A stretch of DNA of 12,641 nucleotides from JAAYCI01 sp964371725. Its GTDB lineage: Bacteria; Bacillota; Clostridia; Oscillospirales; Ruminococcaceae. Location: contig CAYJNQ010000045.1 in the NCBI GenBank assembly GCA_964371725.1, positions 1 to 12,641 on the forward strand. Reading direction: 5' to 3'. This document shows, piece by piece, positions 1 to 6,112 of the stretch (within the stretch, counting starts at the first letter, position 1; each line of letters begins with the position of its first letter). The notes beneath the pieces are model-generated. The model was not told where the DNA came from. It did no database searches and saw only the letters and a list, made by a program, of their open reading frames with translations. The position numbers and the translations under genes were made by a program.

Positions 1-52
1 AATAACTACAAAATTTAATCGCCATATTCATGCAAATTTCAATCGGCGTTGA

Positions 53-274
53 CAGACTTTTCTGCTCGGCGAACTGACTTGCGATATTTTAAACATCAAA
101 CCCGATGAGTTCAAACTCATGCATAACGTAGCAACGCAAATAAAAGAGGCACCGACACAAAAAGATGTGCATGAGCTTCATAATCTTTTGATGAAAAGAA
201 AGTTATTTCATTTAATTGACACTCGCAAGGGTGTAAAGTTGACAAATAAAGCCCCGGATAAAAAGGCAAATTAA
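53..274 (+). pseudogene. Tail of an unrecognised reading frame, possibly a frameshifted gene remnant
   Basis: Codons run open from just after a TGA at 50-52 to TAA at 272-274. The only ATG is at 119-121, giving 51 residues starting MHNVATQIKEAPTQ, with no good ribosome binding site. The 22 codons upstream of that ATG are also open and protein-like (QTFLLGELTCDILNIKPDEF), which suggests the end of a longer gene whose start is outside the window or lost to a frameshift. A second frame is open at 6-77. A hairpin starts 6 bases after the stop, as expected for a real gene end. The residues are mostly polar and charged with no membrane segment. I do not recognise the family and assign no function. 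It could also be non-coding. Confidence 0.3.
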
Positions 275-315
275 AACAACTGCCAAAGAAGATAGTTGTA
301 AATCTCCTTTGGCAG
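272..315. terminator. Hairpin between the left-end reading frame and tRNA-Gly; possible bidirectional terminator
   Basis: CTGCCAAAG at 280-288 pairs with CTTTGGCAG at 307-315. The stem continues inward after one mismatch with AGAT (290-293) and ATCT (302-305). On the minus strand it is followed by the T-rich stretch TTGTTTTAATTT, so it can stop leftward transcripts coming out of the tRNA. On the plus strand it sits directly after the stop codon of the left-end reading frame, but the T-run is poor there. Confidence 0.4.
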
Positions 316-330
316 ATTATATAAATGAAA

Positions 331-369
331 ATAGAAAAAGTGCCGTTATAGAAACTTAGTTCCTATAAC
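331..369 (-). terminator. Rho-independent terminator downstream of tRNA-Gly
   Basis: On the minus strand GTTATAGGAAC pairs with GTTTCTATAAC around a 3-base loop (stem arms at 345-355 and 359-369, one G-U pair). Five bases later comes TTTTT, then CTATTTT. It begins 11 bases past the encoded CCA of the tRNA. The position fits the end of the tRNA transcript and of any clpE read-through. The 5-base gap before the T-run is slightly longer than ideal. Confidence 0.5.
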
Positions 370-380
370 AACACTCTGAC

Positions 381-454
381 TGGAGCGGATGATGGGAATC
401 GAACCCACAAAGCCAGCTTGGAAGGCTGGGGTTTTACCACTAAACTACATCCGC
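381..454 (-). tRNA. tRNA-Gly (anticodon TCC), CCA end encoded
   Basis: The minus strand folds into a full cloverleaf. The acceptor stem is GCGGATG with CATCCGC, the D arm is GTTTAGTGGTAAAAC, and the anticodon arm is CCAGC-CTTCCAA-GCTGG with anticodon TCC. The variable loop is 4 bases, the T arm is GTGGG-TTCGATT-CCCAT, the discriminator is T, and CCA is encoded at 381-383. It decodes GGA and other GGN glycine codons. It lies directly downstream of clpE with its own strong promoter, and a terminator hairpin follows. Confidence 0.96.
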
Positions 455-457
455 AAC

Positions 458-480
458 TATGCTGCAAAGCTTGCAGCATA
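458..480 (-). other. Perfect 10-bp hairpin in the tRNA-Gly leader
   Basis: TATGCTGCAA (458-467) and TTGCAGCATA (471-480) are exact inverse complements around a 3-base loop. The element lies between the tRNA promoter and the mature 5' end, 3 bases from the tRNA, and overlaps the predicted transcription start. On the minus strand the T-run lies before the hairpin, not after it, so it is not a standard terminator for clpE. It may be a processing structure for the precursor 5' end, or an operator. Confidence 0.5.
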
Positions 481-484
481 AAAA

Positions 485-513
485 ATTATACCTGTTTTTT
501 TGTGGTTTGTCAA
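485..513 (-). promoter_or_regulatory. Perfect-consensus sigma-A promoter for tRNA-Gly
   Basis: On the minus strand TTGACA (508-513), a 17-base spacer and TATAAT (485-490) match the consensus at all 12 positions. The -35 box contains the clpE stop codon (TGA at 510-512), so clpE and the tRNA promoter are packed together without spare sequence. The predicted start is near 478, about 24 bases before the mature tRNA. Confidence 0.85.
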
Positions 514-2807
514 GAGAAGTTTACATCAATTTCGCCTCCGGTAGACACCCCAACGCTGATTTTTTCGAGCTTACGATTGCTTAAAATGCCTTCGGCAATG
601 CGCTCTTCTACCTCTTTTCGAATCACACGGCGTAAATCTCGTGCGCCAAATTGACCACCCTTTGCTTTTTCGCATAAAATTTTAAGAGCCTCTGTATCCC
701 ACGTGAGAACAATTTCTTTATTTTGCAAAGGATCCAAATATTCCCCCAACATCAGGGCAGCCACATGGTTTAGGTCCTCTTCGCTCAACGCTTTAAAGCT
801 AATCATCTCATCCACACGGCTTAAAAATTCGGGTCTTAAAAACTCTTTGAGTGCTTTGATGTTTTTTTCGCGGTTGGCCACTTCTCTGCTTTTATCAAAA
901 CCAAGACTTGCCGTTCGGTCGGTTGAGCCGGCGTTCGAGGTCATACAAATCACGGTATTTTCAAAACTCACCGAACGGCCTTGCGCATCGTTGATTTTTC
1001 CCTCATCCAAAATTTGCAACAAAATATTCATCACATCTGGATGGGCTTTTTCAATTTCATCGAAAAGAACCACACTGTATGGTTTGCGGCGCACCTTTTC
1101 GGTAAGCTGGCCCGCTTCATCGTAGCCAACATATCCAGGTGGAGAGCCAATCAAACGGCTCACGGCATGTTTCTCCATAAATTCGCTCATGTCTAAGCGA
1201 ATAAGCGGGTCGACAGAATCGAACAAATCGAATGCAAGCTGTTTCACAAGCTCGGTTTTACCAACGCCCGTAGGGCCTACAAAGATAAAACTGGCCGGGC
1301 GTCTGCGCCCGTTAATATCGGCACGTGCTCGTTTGATGGCCGAAGCCACAAGGTGCACGGCCTCGTCTTGCCCCACCACTTTTTCTCGCAAGCGTTCTTC
1401 CAAATGGGCCAGTTTTGTATACTCGCTCTCTTCAATTTTCATAGCGGGAATACCTGTCCAAAGCTCGATAACGCGGGCAAGATCAACCATTTCTACTTCA
1501 ATTTCATCCACAACACTTTTCATCTCCACAGCCTGTGTCATCAAACGGGCCGTTTCGCTTTTCACACGGGCAAGGTGCTCATAGTCTGGCTCCTGCTGTG
1601 CCTCCAATTCTTGTTCTTCGGCTCTCAACACCTGCAGGCGCTTTTCGCTATCCAACCAATCGGATATCTCCACATGGCGCAAACTACAGCAAGCGCACGC
1701 TTCGTCCAACAAGTCGATGGCCTTATCCGGCAGGAAACGGTCGGTGATATAGCGTTCAGATAGCCGCACCGCCTGGTCAACAATTTGGCCGTTTACGCGC
1801 ACATGGTGATGTTCTTCATAATATTCCTTTACACCCAAAAGCACTTGTACGGTGTCCTCCAAGCTGGGTTCTTCCACTTTTACCGGTTGAAATCGGCGTT
1901 CCAAAGCCTGGTCCTTCTCAATATGCTTTCGATATTCCGAAAAAGTGGTGGCGCCAATAACCTGGATTTCGCCACGTGAAAGCGCCGGTTTTAAAATGTT
2001 GGCTGCATTCATGGCCCCTTCCGAATCGCCCGCACCGGTGATGCTGTGCACCTCATCAATGAACAAAATGATGTTGCCTGCATTCTTTACTTCCCCGATA
2101 AGACCTTTTACACGACTTTCAAATTGCCCACGGAACTGGGTGCCGGCCACAAGGCTGGTCATATCCAAAAGGTAAATCACCTTGTCTTTTAAAAGGCTGG
2201 GCACTTTTTCGGCAACAATACGCAAGGCAATGCCCTCGGCAATGGCTGTTTTTCCCACGCCGGCTTCACCGATAAGGCAAGGGTTGTTTTTTTGGCGGCG
2301 CGACAAAATTTGAATGGTGCGGTAAATCTCTCTGTCGCGTCCAATCACTTTATCCAGCTTGCCGTCTATTGCTTTTTGGTTTAGATTTTCACAATAGGTA
2401 TCTAAAAATTTGTGTTTGGATACTTTTTCTTTGCTACGCTTTTTATCGTCGGTTTTTTCGCGTTTTTTGCCACCCATTTGAAGCGGAAAAACAGCACTTC
2501 GGCCGGGTTTGAAGTCATCCTCCCCGTCCTCACTCTCGCTCTCGTCTTGCTCCAAAGGCTCTTCACCCGAAAAAGATTCTTGCAAAGCAGAAAAACCATC
2601 TTCGCCTGCAAAGCTTGCAAAATGTTCTTCCAAGCTTTCAATATCATTATCGGAAATACCAAATTGCTGAATCATATCATTTACCGGCTTAATGCCAAGC
2701 TCTTTTGCACAGGTTAGGCAATAACCCTCGCTGTGATTTTCTGCCCCTTCCATTCGTTGAATAAACACAATTGCCGGTCGTTTGTTGCACTTTTTGCACA
2801 TCATCAT
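510..2807 (-). CDS. clpE: ClpE-type AAA+ unfoldase (Clp protease ATP-binding subunit with N-terminal zinc finger)
   Basis: 765-residue Clp/HSP100 ATPase that would unfold proteins and feed them to ClpP in the cytosol. Residues 1-40 hold a McsA-like zinc finger (Cys4, Cys7, Cys30, Cys33) in place of the double Clp_N domain of ClpC; this is the hallmark of ClpE. An acidic, then basic, linker follows (about 50-135). The first AAA+ domain has Walker A GEAGVGKT at 180-187, Walker B ILFIDEVH near 247-254 and LERRF near 302. A coiled-coil stretch spans about 388-445. The second AAA+ domain has GPTGVGKT at 511-518, VVLFDEIE at 579-586, a ClpP-binding-type LGF tripeptide at 635-637 and sensor-2 GARDLRR from 721. 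It is somewhat longer than B. subtilis ClpE. The start is the first of three consecutive ATGs, with AAAGGAAAGG six bases upstream. Annotators may label it ClpC. It has its own promoter with a CIRCE-like operator. Confidence 0.93.
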   Translation of the reverse strand: MMMCKKCNKRPAIVFIQRMEGAENHSEGYCLTCAKELGIKPVNDMIQQFGISDNDIESLEEHFASFAGEDGFSALQESFSGEEPLEQDESESEDGEDDFKPGRSAVFPLQMGGKKREKTDDKKRSKEKVSKHKFLDTYCENLNQKAIDGKLDKVIGRDREIYRTIQILSRRQKNNPCLIGEAGVGKTAIAEGIALRIVAEKVPSLLKDKVIYLLDMTSLVAGTQFRGQFESRVKGLIGEVKNAGNIILFIDEVHSITGAGDSEGAMNAANILKPALSRGEIQVIGATTFSEYRKHIEKDQALERRFQPVKVEEPSLEDTVQVLLGVKEYYEEHHHVRVNGQIVDQAVRLSERYITDRFLPDKAIDLLDEACACCSLRHVEISDWLDSEKRLQVLRAEEQELEAQQEPDYEHLARVKSETARLMTQAVEMKSVVDEIEVEMVDLARVIELWTGIPAMKIEESEYTKLAHLEERLREKVVGQDEAVHLVASAIKRARADINGRRRPASFIFVGPTGVGKTELVKQLAFDLFDSVDPLIRLDMSEFMEKHAVSRLIGSPPGYVGYDEAGQLTEKVRRKPYSVVLFDEIEKAHPDVMNILLQILDEGKINDAQGRSVSFENTVICMTSNAGSTDRTASLGFDKSREVANREKNIKALKEFLRPEFLSRVDEMISFKALSEEDLNHVAALMLGEYLDPLQNKEIVLTWDTEALKILCEKAKGGQFGARDLRRVIRKEVEERIAEGILSNRKLEKISVGVSTGGEIDVNFS

Positions 2808-2842
2808 GGCATGCCTTTCCTTTCTGCAAACCCGTTGCTCTT

Positions 2843-2871
2843 AAAACCATTTTGTCTCATGGCATGGTTTT
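2843..2871 (-). other. Stem-loop in the clpE leader
   Basis: AAAACCAT (2843-2850) and ATGGTTTT (2864-2871) form an 8-bp stem around a 13-base loop, within the roughly 160-base leader between the predicted clpE start of transcription and its ATG. It has no T-run and is too far from the ribosome binding site to mask it alone. Function unknown; it may be chance in AT-rich sequence. Confidence 0.25.
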
Positions 2872-2977
2872 GATTTGCTATCCACACTATACCAAAACAT
2901 TATGGAATCTCTGTGACAAAACTTAAAAATATTTGGCAGTATCCCAAAACAGAGCAGCCCATAAGCTTTCTACTGCC

Positions 2978-3006
2978 ATTATACAACAAGTGCAGCGAAT
3001 TAGCAA
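2978..3006 (-). promoter_or_regulatory. Sigma-A promoter of clpE
   Basis: On the minus strand TTGCTA (3001-3006), a 17-base spacer and a perfect TATAAT (2978-2983). Transcription would start near 2971, leaving a leader of about 160 bases before clpE. A second possible -10 with a TG extension (TGGTATAGT, box at 2886-2891) lies closer to the gene but has no -35 at the right distance. The -35 of the main promoter lies inside the CIRCE-like repeat. Confidence 0.75.
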
Positions 3007-3026
3007 TCCCCTCTTTAGACTGCTAA
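3000..3026 (-). promoter_or_regulatory. CIRCE-like operator (putative HrcA binding site) upstream of clpE
   Basis: The minus strand reads TTAGCAGTC, nine bases, GATTGCTAA. The CIRCE consensus, as I know it, is TTAGCACTC-N9-GAGTGCTAA, so each arm differs at one position and the 9-9-9 spacing is exact. The repeat covers the -35 box of the clpE promoter, where bound HrcA would block RNA polymerase. It starts 11 bases past the cvpA stop codon. HrcA itself is not in the window. Confidence 0.7.
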
Positions 3027-3037
3027 GATTTTTGTTT

Positions 3038-3709
3038 TTATAAAATCAGTCCCTGATTTGCGAAGAGTGTGTAAAAAAAACTATCCTCCAGTGCATTGCT
3101 TTGAAAGAATGGAAACTCCATGATGGGGGCAATGCCGGCCGCCACATTGACGAGCACAAGTGCATAGACACCACCCAGCAAAACACCAATCAAAGCGCCT
3201 GCAATTCTTTGTGGTGTTTTCAACTTGGCAAAATCTCGCCCCCTGCGAAGCAAGTGGAGCAACACACCGACAATGGGCCGAAGCAGGGCAAAGAAGAGGA
3301 GAAACAGAAGCAGAACAATGGCCGGAAGCAAAATGGCTTTTACCACGTCGTTCACCAAAAGTTCCACATAACCTTCGGTGCCTATATCAATTTGCTCCAT
3401 GGCGGCAAGCATCGTATCTTGCAGCCCGCTGGGCAATTGCCGGCTGAACTCTTCAAGCGCAAGGCGCGGTTCTTGCGCACTTTGATGTAAAAAAGATTCC
3501 TCAAGGCCTGTGATGAGACGATCACGAAAAAAGGTATCGAACACCGGCGAAGCCAGGCTGCGCGCGGCAAACATGGAAACACCGGCTGCCAGCACGGTGC
3601 CCACCATGCTCAGCAACCCCATCAACCCACCTCGTCCCGAAAAATAAAGTGCAGTTAAGGCCACAATGGAAAAGCAAATCAAATCGAAAGCGAGGGCATT
3701 TAATTGCAT
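3038..3709 (-). CDS. CvpA-family membrane protein
   Basis: 223-residue integral membrane protein that fits the CvpA (colicin V production) family. Hydrophobic segments lie at about 7-24, 27-49, 122-150 and 169-193. A soluble, acidic stretch between the second and third segments (about 55-118) makes it longer than the shortest CvpA proteins. An Arg/Lys-rich loop (RRGRDFAKLKTPQR, about 155-168) precedes the last segment, which has the glycine-rich GALIGVLLGGVYALV pattern typical of the family. The biochemical role of CvpA proteins is not settled; links to cell envelope integrity and export are reported. The ATG is preceded by AGAGGAA at a good distance. It follows the DUF5711-like gene by 52 bases and is probably cotranscribed with it. 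Confidence 0.75.
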   Translation of the reverse strand: MQLNALAFDLICFSIVALTALYFSGRGGLMGLLSMVGTVLAAGVSMFAARSLASPVFDTFFRDRLITGLEESFLHQSAQEPRLALEEFSRQLPSGLQDTMLAAMEQIDIGTEGYVELLVNDVVKAILLPAIVLLLFLLFFALLRPIVGVLLHLLRRGRDFAKLKTPQRIAGALIGVLLGGVYALVLVNVAAGIAPIMEFPFFQSNALEDSFFYTLFANQGLIL

Positions 3710-3761
3710 AAAAGTTCCTCTCTGCCTTTCCAGGCGAAGTGAGTAGGCTTAAATTGGTTGG

Positions 3762-5258
3762 CTAAGCGGTTTCCGATGCGGCTTGTTCTCGCTCAAACAT
3801 ATCTTGCAAAGAAATGGCACTGGAAACGGTGAGGAGCAAAGGCTCTCTGGCTTGTACAAGCCCCAGCGGTTTTTCTTCAAAATCTTTGGTTTGCACAAGG
3901 TTCCCATTCAGGTCGAAAGCTTCCACTTGTTGGCCAAAAAGAAGCAAGACGCCCTCTTCCGCGCTGAGCACGTGTGCCTGGCCCGTACCGGAGGAGACCA
4001 CCTCAAAAATAGGGCGCAAATCGTCGTACAAAAGTGTTACATCAAAATTTTCGCGTCCGTGCGATCCGAAAACAAGGGCTACGCGCCCAAAACCCACATT
4101 GGCCGTAAGCAAATTACGGCCCGCATAATCGTAGCGCTCTGTCTCTTCGCCTTGGGCATTATAAACAGCCGCGTAGCGGTCATACACCACAAGGAGCCTG
4201 TTGGAGGAGAGGTATTCCATGGTGAGCAAACGCGCATCATCGGCGCGCACAGTAGCGATTGGCTCGTTTTGGCCACTGTTGAGTAAATAAACAGTAGTAC
4301 CCAGCGCACCACCCTCTGAGGAGAGACAGCCAAGAGCAAAATCGCTGTTGTTGGGGGCAAATACACCATCCACGGGTTTTTCATCTACAAGTTCCCAAGA
4401 AAAAAGAGGTTCCACATGATACAAGTTGCCAAAAATTTGCACATCCGATCTATACCGTGAGGAGGTAACCACCATCAGGTTGCCGTTGTCACTCATTTCC
4501 ACAAACAAAACGTCGTCTTCTGTGGTTTGTCTTAGCAGCACTTCGCTGCGGCTCTCTACAAGATAACCTGTGCCGCCTCGGCTGTAAACGCAAACCCGTC
4601 TGTCTCCTGCCGAAAGTCCCGGGTTTGCAAACCCATGCTGCACACGCCTCAATTCTTCCCCCGATGCAGAAAACAGCACGAGGTCTTTTTCACCAAGAGA
4701 GGCAAAACCACCACTGCCCATCCCCTCGGATTGCACATAGCCGGGAACCGAGTATTCAATAGGAAATCCATCGCCCGGCATGAGAGCCACCTGTATCGAA
4801 TCCACCAAATCTTGTGCGCCCATCACCACATAAAGGTAAGAGTTGCTTAAATAAAGCCACACACAAAAAACCGCAAAAACCAACAGCCCCAAAATCAGCA
4901 GGCGTTTTCGACGTTTCTTTCGGCGCAAATTGAGCACACGTTGATTTATTTTGGGTATTAAAATTGCATTTTGAGGCAGGGAATCTGCCGAATCTTCCGA
5001 TGCTTCTTTTGCAGTGGTCTTCGCTTGCTCGGCAGATGTGCCCGGCATTTTCTCTTTTGATTGGGGAGAAGTAGGCTTTTCTTGCAGGGGCAATGCATCC
5101 GGCGGTAATTTTGCACCCACAGCAAGCTGCGCCCGCTGAATGCGCCCACCGCCTTGGTGTTCCCGTGCCTCCTTGGGTTCTTCCTCGTGCTCTTGTGGCA
5201 ACACCAGTTTTGTGTGCCGCAATTTTTTTTTGCTTTTTTCTTTTTTTGAACCGTCCAT
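3762..5258 (-). CDS. DUF5711-like protein: basic cytosolic tail, one membrane anchor, extracellular propeller-like domain
   Basis: 498 residues from the chosen start. The first 115 or so are highly charged and low in complexity (Lys/Glu/Gln/Pro-rich). A basic cluster (RRKKRRKR) is followed by a single membrane helix at about 120-139, so the N-terminus is predicted inside and the rest outside. The outer part has repeated hydrophobic-strand units (LVLFSASGEELRRV, VTLLYDDLRP, VEAFDLNGNLV) resembling a beta-propeller. This layout, next to a CvpA gene, matches DUF5711 proteins of Clostridia; the function is unknown. The reading frame extends to a TTG at 5306 that overlaps the truA stop, but that TTG has no ribosome binding site. 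The ATG at 5258 has AAAGGGGG seven bases upstream and is preferred. Runs of 7, 6 and 9 adenines lie just after the start. Confidence 0.7.
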   Translation of the reverse strand: MDGSKKEKSKKKLRHTKLVLPQEHEEEPKEAREHQGGGRIQRAQLAVGAKLPPDALPLQEKPTSPQSKEKMPGTSAEQAKTTAKEASEDSADSLPQNAILIPKINQRVLNLRRKKRRKRLLILGLLVFAVFCVWLYLSNSYLYVVMGAQDLVDSIQVALMPGDGFPIEYSVPGYVQSEGMGSGGFASLGEKDLVLFSASGEELRRVQHGFANPGLSAGDRRVCVYSRGGTGYLVESRSEVLLRQTTEDDVLFVEMSDNGNLMVVTSSRYRSDVQIFGNLYHVEPLFSWELVDEKPVDGVFAPNNSDFALGCLSSEGGALGTTVYLLNSGQNEPIATVRADDARLLTMEYLSSNRLLVVYDRYAAVYNAQGEETERYDYAGRNLLTANVGFGRVALVFGSHGRENFDVTLLYDDLRPIFEVVSSGTGQAHVLSAEEGVLLLFGQQVEAFDLNGNLVQTKDFEEKPLGLVQAREPLLLTVSSAISLQDMFEREQAASETA

Positions 5259-5302
5259 GCGGCACCCCCTTTCAAGGCGTTCTTCTGCCGGCGTTCTGTC
5301 AC

Positions 5303-6112
5303 TCAAATTGAAGCAGAGGATACAGCCGAATCATCCCCTTGTGTAAGAAATGCATGTGGTGGATAAAACACTTTCTCAAGACAAAGACCTTTGGCCGGCA
5401 GGGTTACCCCTGCTTTGCGGCGGTCCTTGCTATCCAGCGCGATTTTGGGGCTTTCTTCCGAGCTGTATTTTTGGCCCACTGAAAGCAGGCTACCCGCTAT
5501 AATGCGCACCATGTTGTATAAAAACCCGTCTGCAGCAATGCGCATCACCACCCAGTCGTCCTGTCTTTGCACTTCAAGACGGGTAATTGTGCGTGTGCGC
5601 TCGCCCGGTTTTGCACCCGCAGCACAAAAGGCGCTGAAATCATGTTGGCCACAGAGGGCTTTTGCCGCCCGGTGCATGGCAGCTTCGTCCAAAACACCAC
5701 TTACACGGTAATAAAGCCCCTCCATCAGTGGGTCATCACTTTGGGCGTTGAGAAAACGGTAGCTGTATTCTTTTTCTGCGGCACTATAGCGAGCGTGGAA
5801 ATTGGGTGGAACCATGCGCGCCGCGCGCACACGCACATCGCTTGGCAAATGGGCATTGAGCGCAAGCGGAAGCTTCTCCATCGGAATGCGGGTTTCGCAG
5901 TGCACACTGAGCGCGTAGCTGCGCGCATGAACACCGGCATCGGTGCGGCTACAGCCCTTTACGGCAGGGCGCTGTGCAAACACGGCTTGCAGGGCATCTT
6001 GCACCACTTNNNNNNNNNNCACCACTTCGCAAACACTGAGCGCGTTGTGTTGCACCTGAAAACCGTGATAGTGTGTTCCCCGAAAGGAAAGCGTTAGCAA
6101 AATATTCATCAT
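5303..6112 (-). CDS. truA: tRNA pseudouridine(38-40) synthase TruA, interrupted by an assembly gap
   Basis: Converts uridines 38-40 in the anticodon arm of many tRNAs to pseudouridine. It has the N-terminal LTLSFRGTHYHGFQVQ motif and the catalytic SRTDAGVHA loop; the Asp is near residue 52 once the artefact is removed. NFHARYSA, a YRFLN strand, FLYNMVRIIAGSLL and the C-terminal PAKGLCLEKVFYP pattern follow. Ten Ns at 6010-6019 plus a repeated 8-mer add exactly six codons (VV-XXXX-VVQDAL). E. coli TruA, as I recall it, aligns without them, so the true protein is about 263 residues. Start: ATGATG at 6112/6109 overlaps the ecfT stop (ATGATG containing TGA), with AGGGG upstream, so translation is probably coupled to ecfT. 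A TTG 30 bases further upstream has no ribosome binding site. Confidence 0.94.
   Translation of the reverse strand: MMNILLTLSFRGTHYHGFQVQHNALSVCEVVXXXXVVQDALQAVFAQRPAVKGCSRTDAGVHARSYALSVHCETRIPMEKLPLALNAHLPSDVRVRAARMVPPNFHARYSAAEKEYSYRFLNAQSDDPLMEGLYYRVSGVLDEAAMHRAAKALCGQHDFSAFCAAGAKPGERTRTITRLEVQRQDDWVVMRIAADGFLYNMVRIIAGSLLSVGQKYSSEESPKIALDSKDRRKAGVTLPAKGLCLEKVFYPPHAFLTQGDDSAVSSASI
6002..6027. other. Scaffold gap (10 N) flanked by an 8-bp direct repeat
   Basis: CACCACTT occurs immediately left (6002-6009) and immediately right (6020-6027) of ten Ns (6010-6019). The end of the left contig equals the start of the right contig, so the two most likely overlap by 8 bases and the gap is artificial. 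The extra 18 bases keep the truA frame by coincidence. Confidence 0.9.

Noticed and set aside
458..480. Hairpin read as the clpE terminator
   Set aside because: On the minus strand the T-run precedes the stem instead of following it, and the stem is followed by the tRNA. It is kept only as a leader structure.
1189..1763. Plus-strand frames of 131 and 136 codons within clpE, and similar frames opposite cvpA, truA, ecfA1 and the methyltransferase
   Set aside because: They are antisense to well-supported conserved proteins and show no recognisable domain or ribosome binding site.
2808..3037. CtsR operator upstream of clpE
   Set aside because: No tandem heptad of the GGTCAAA type is visible on either strand; the only clear operator is the CIRCE-like repeat.
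5259..5306. TTG at 5306 as start of the DUF5711-like gene
   Set aside because: It has no ribosome binding site, while the ATG at 5258 has AAAGGGGG at an ideal distance. The extra 16 codons would overlap the truA stop.
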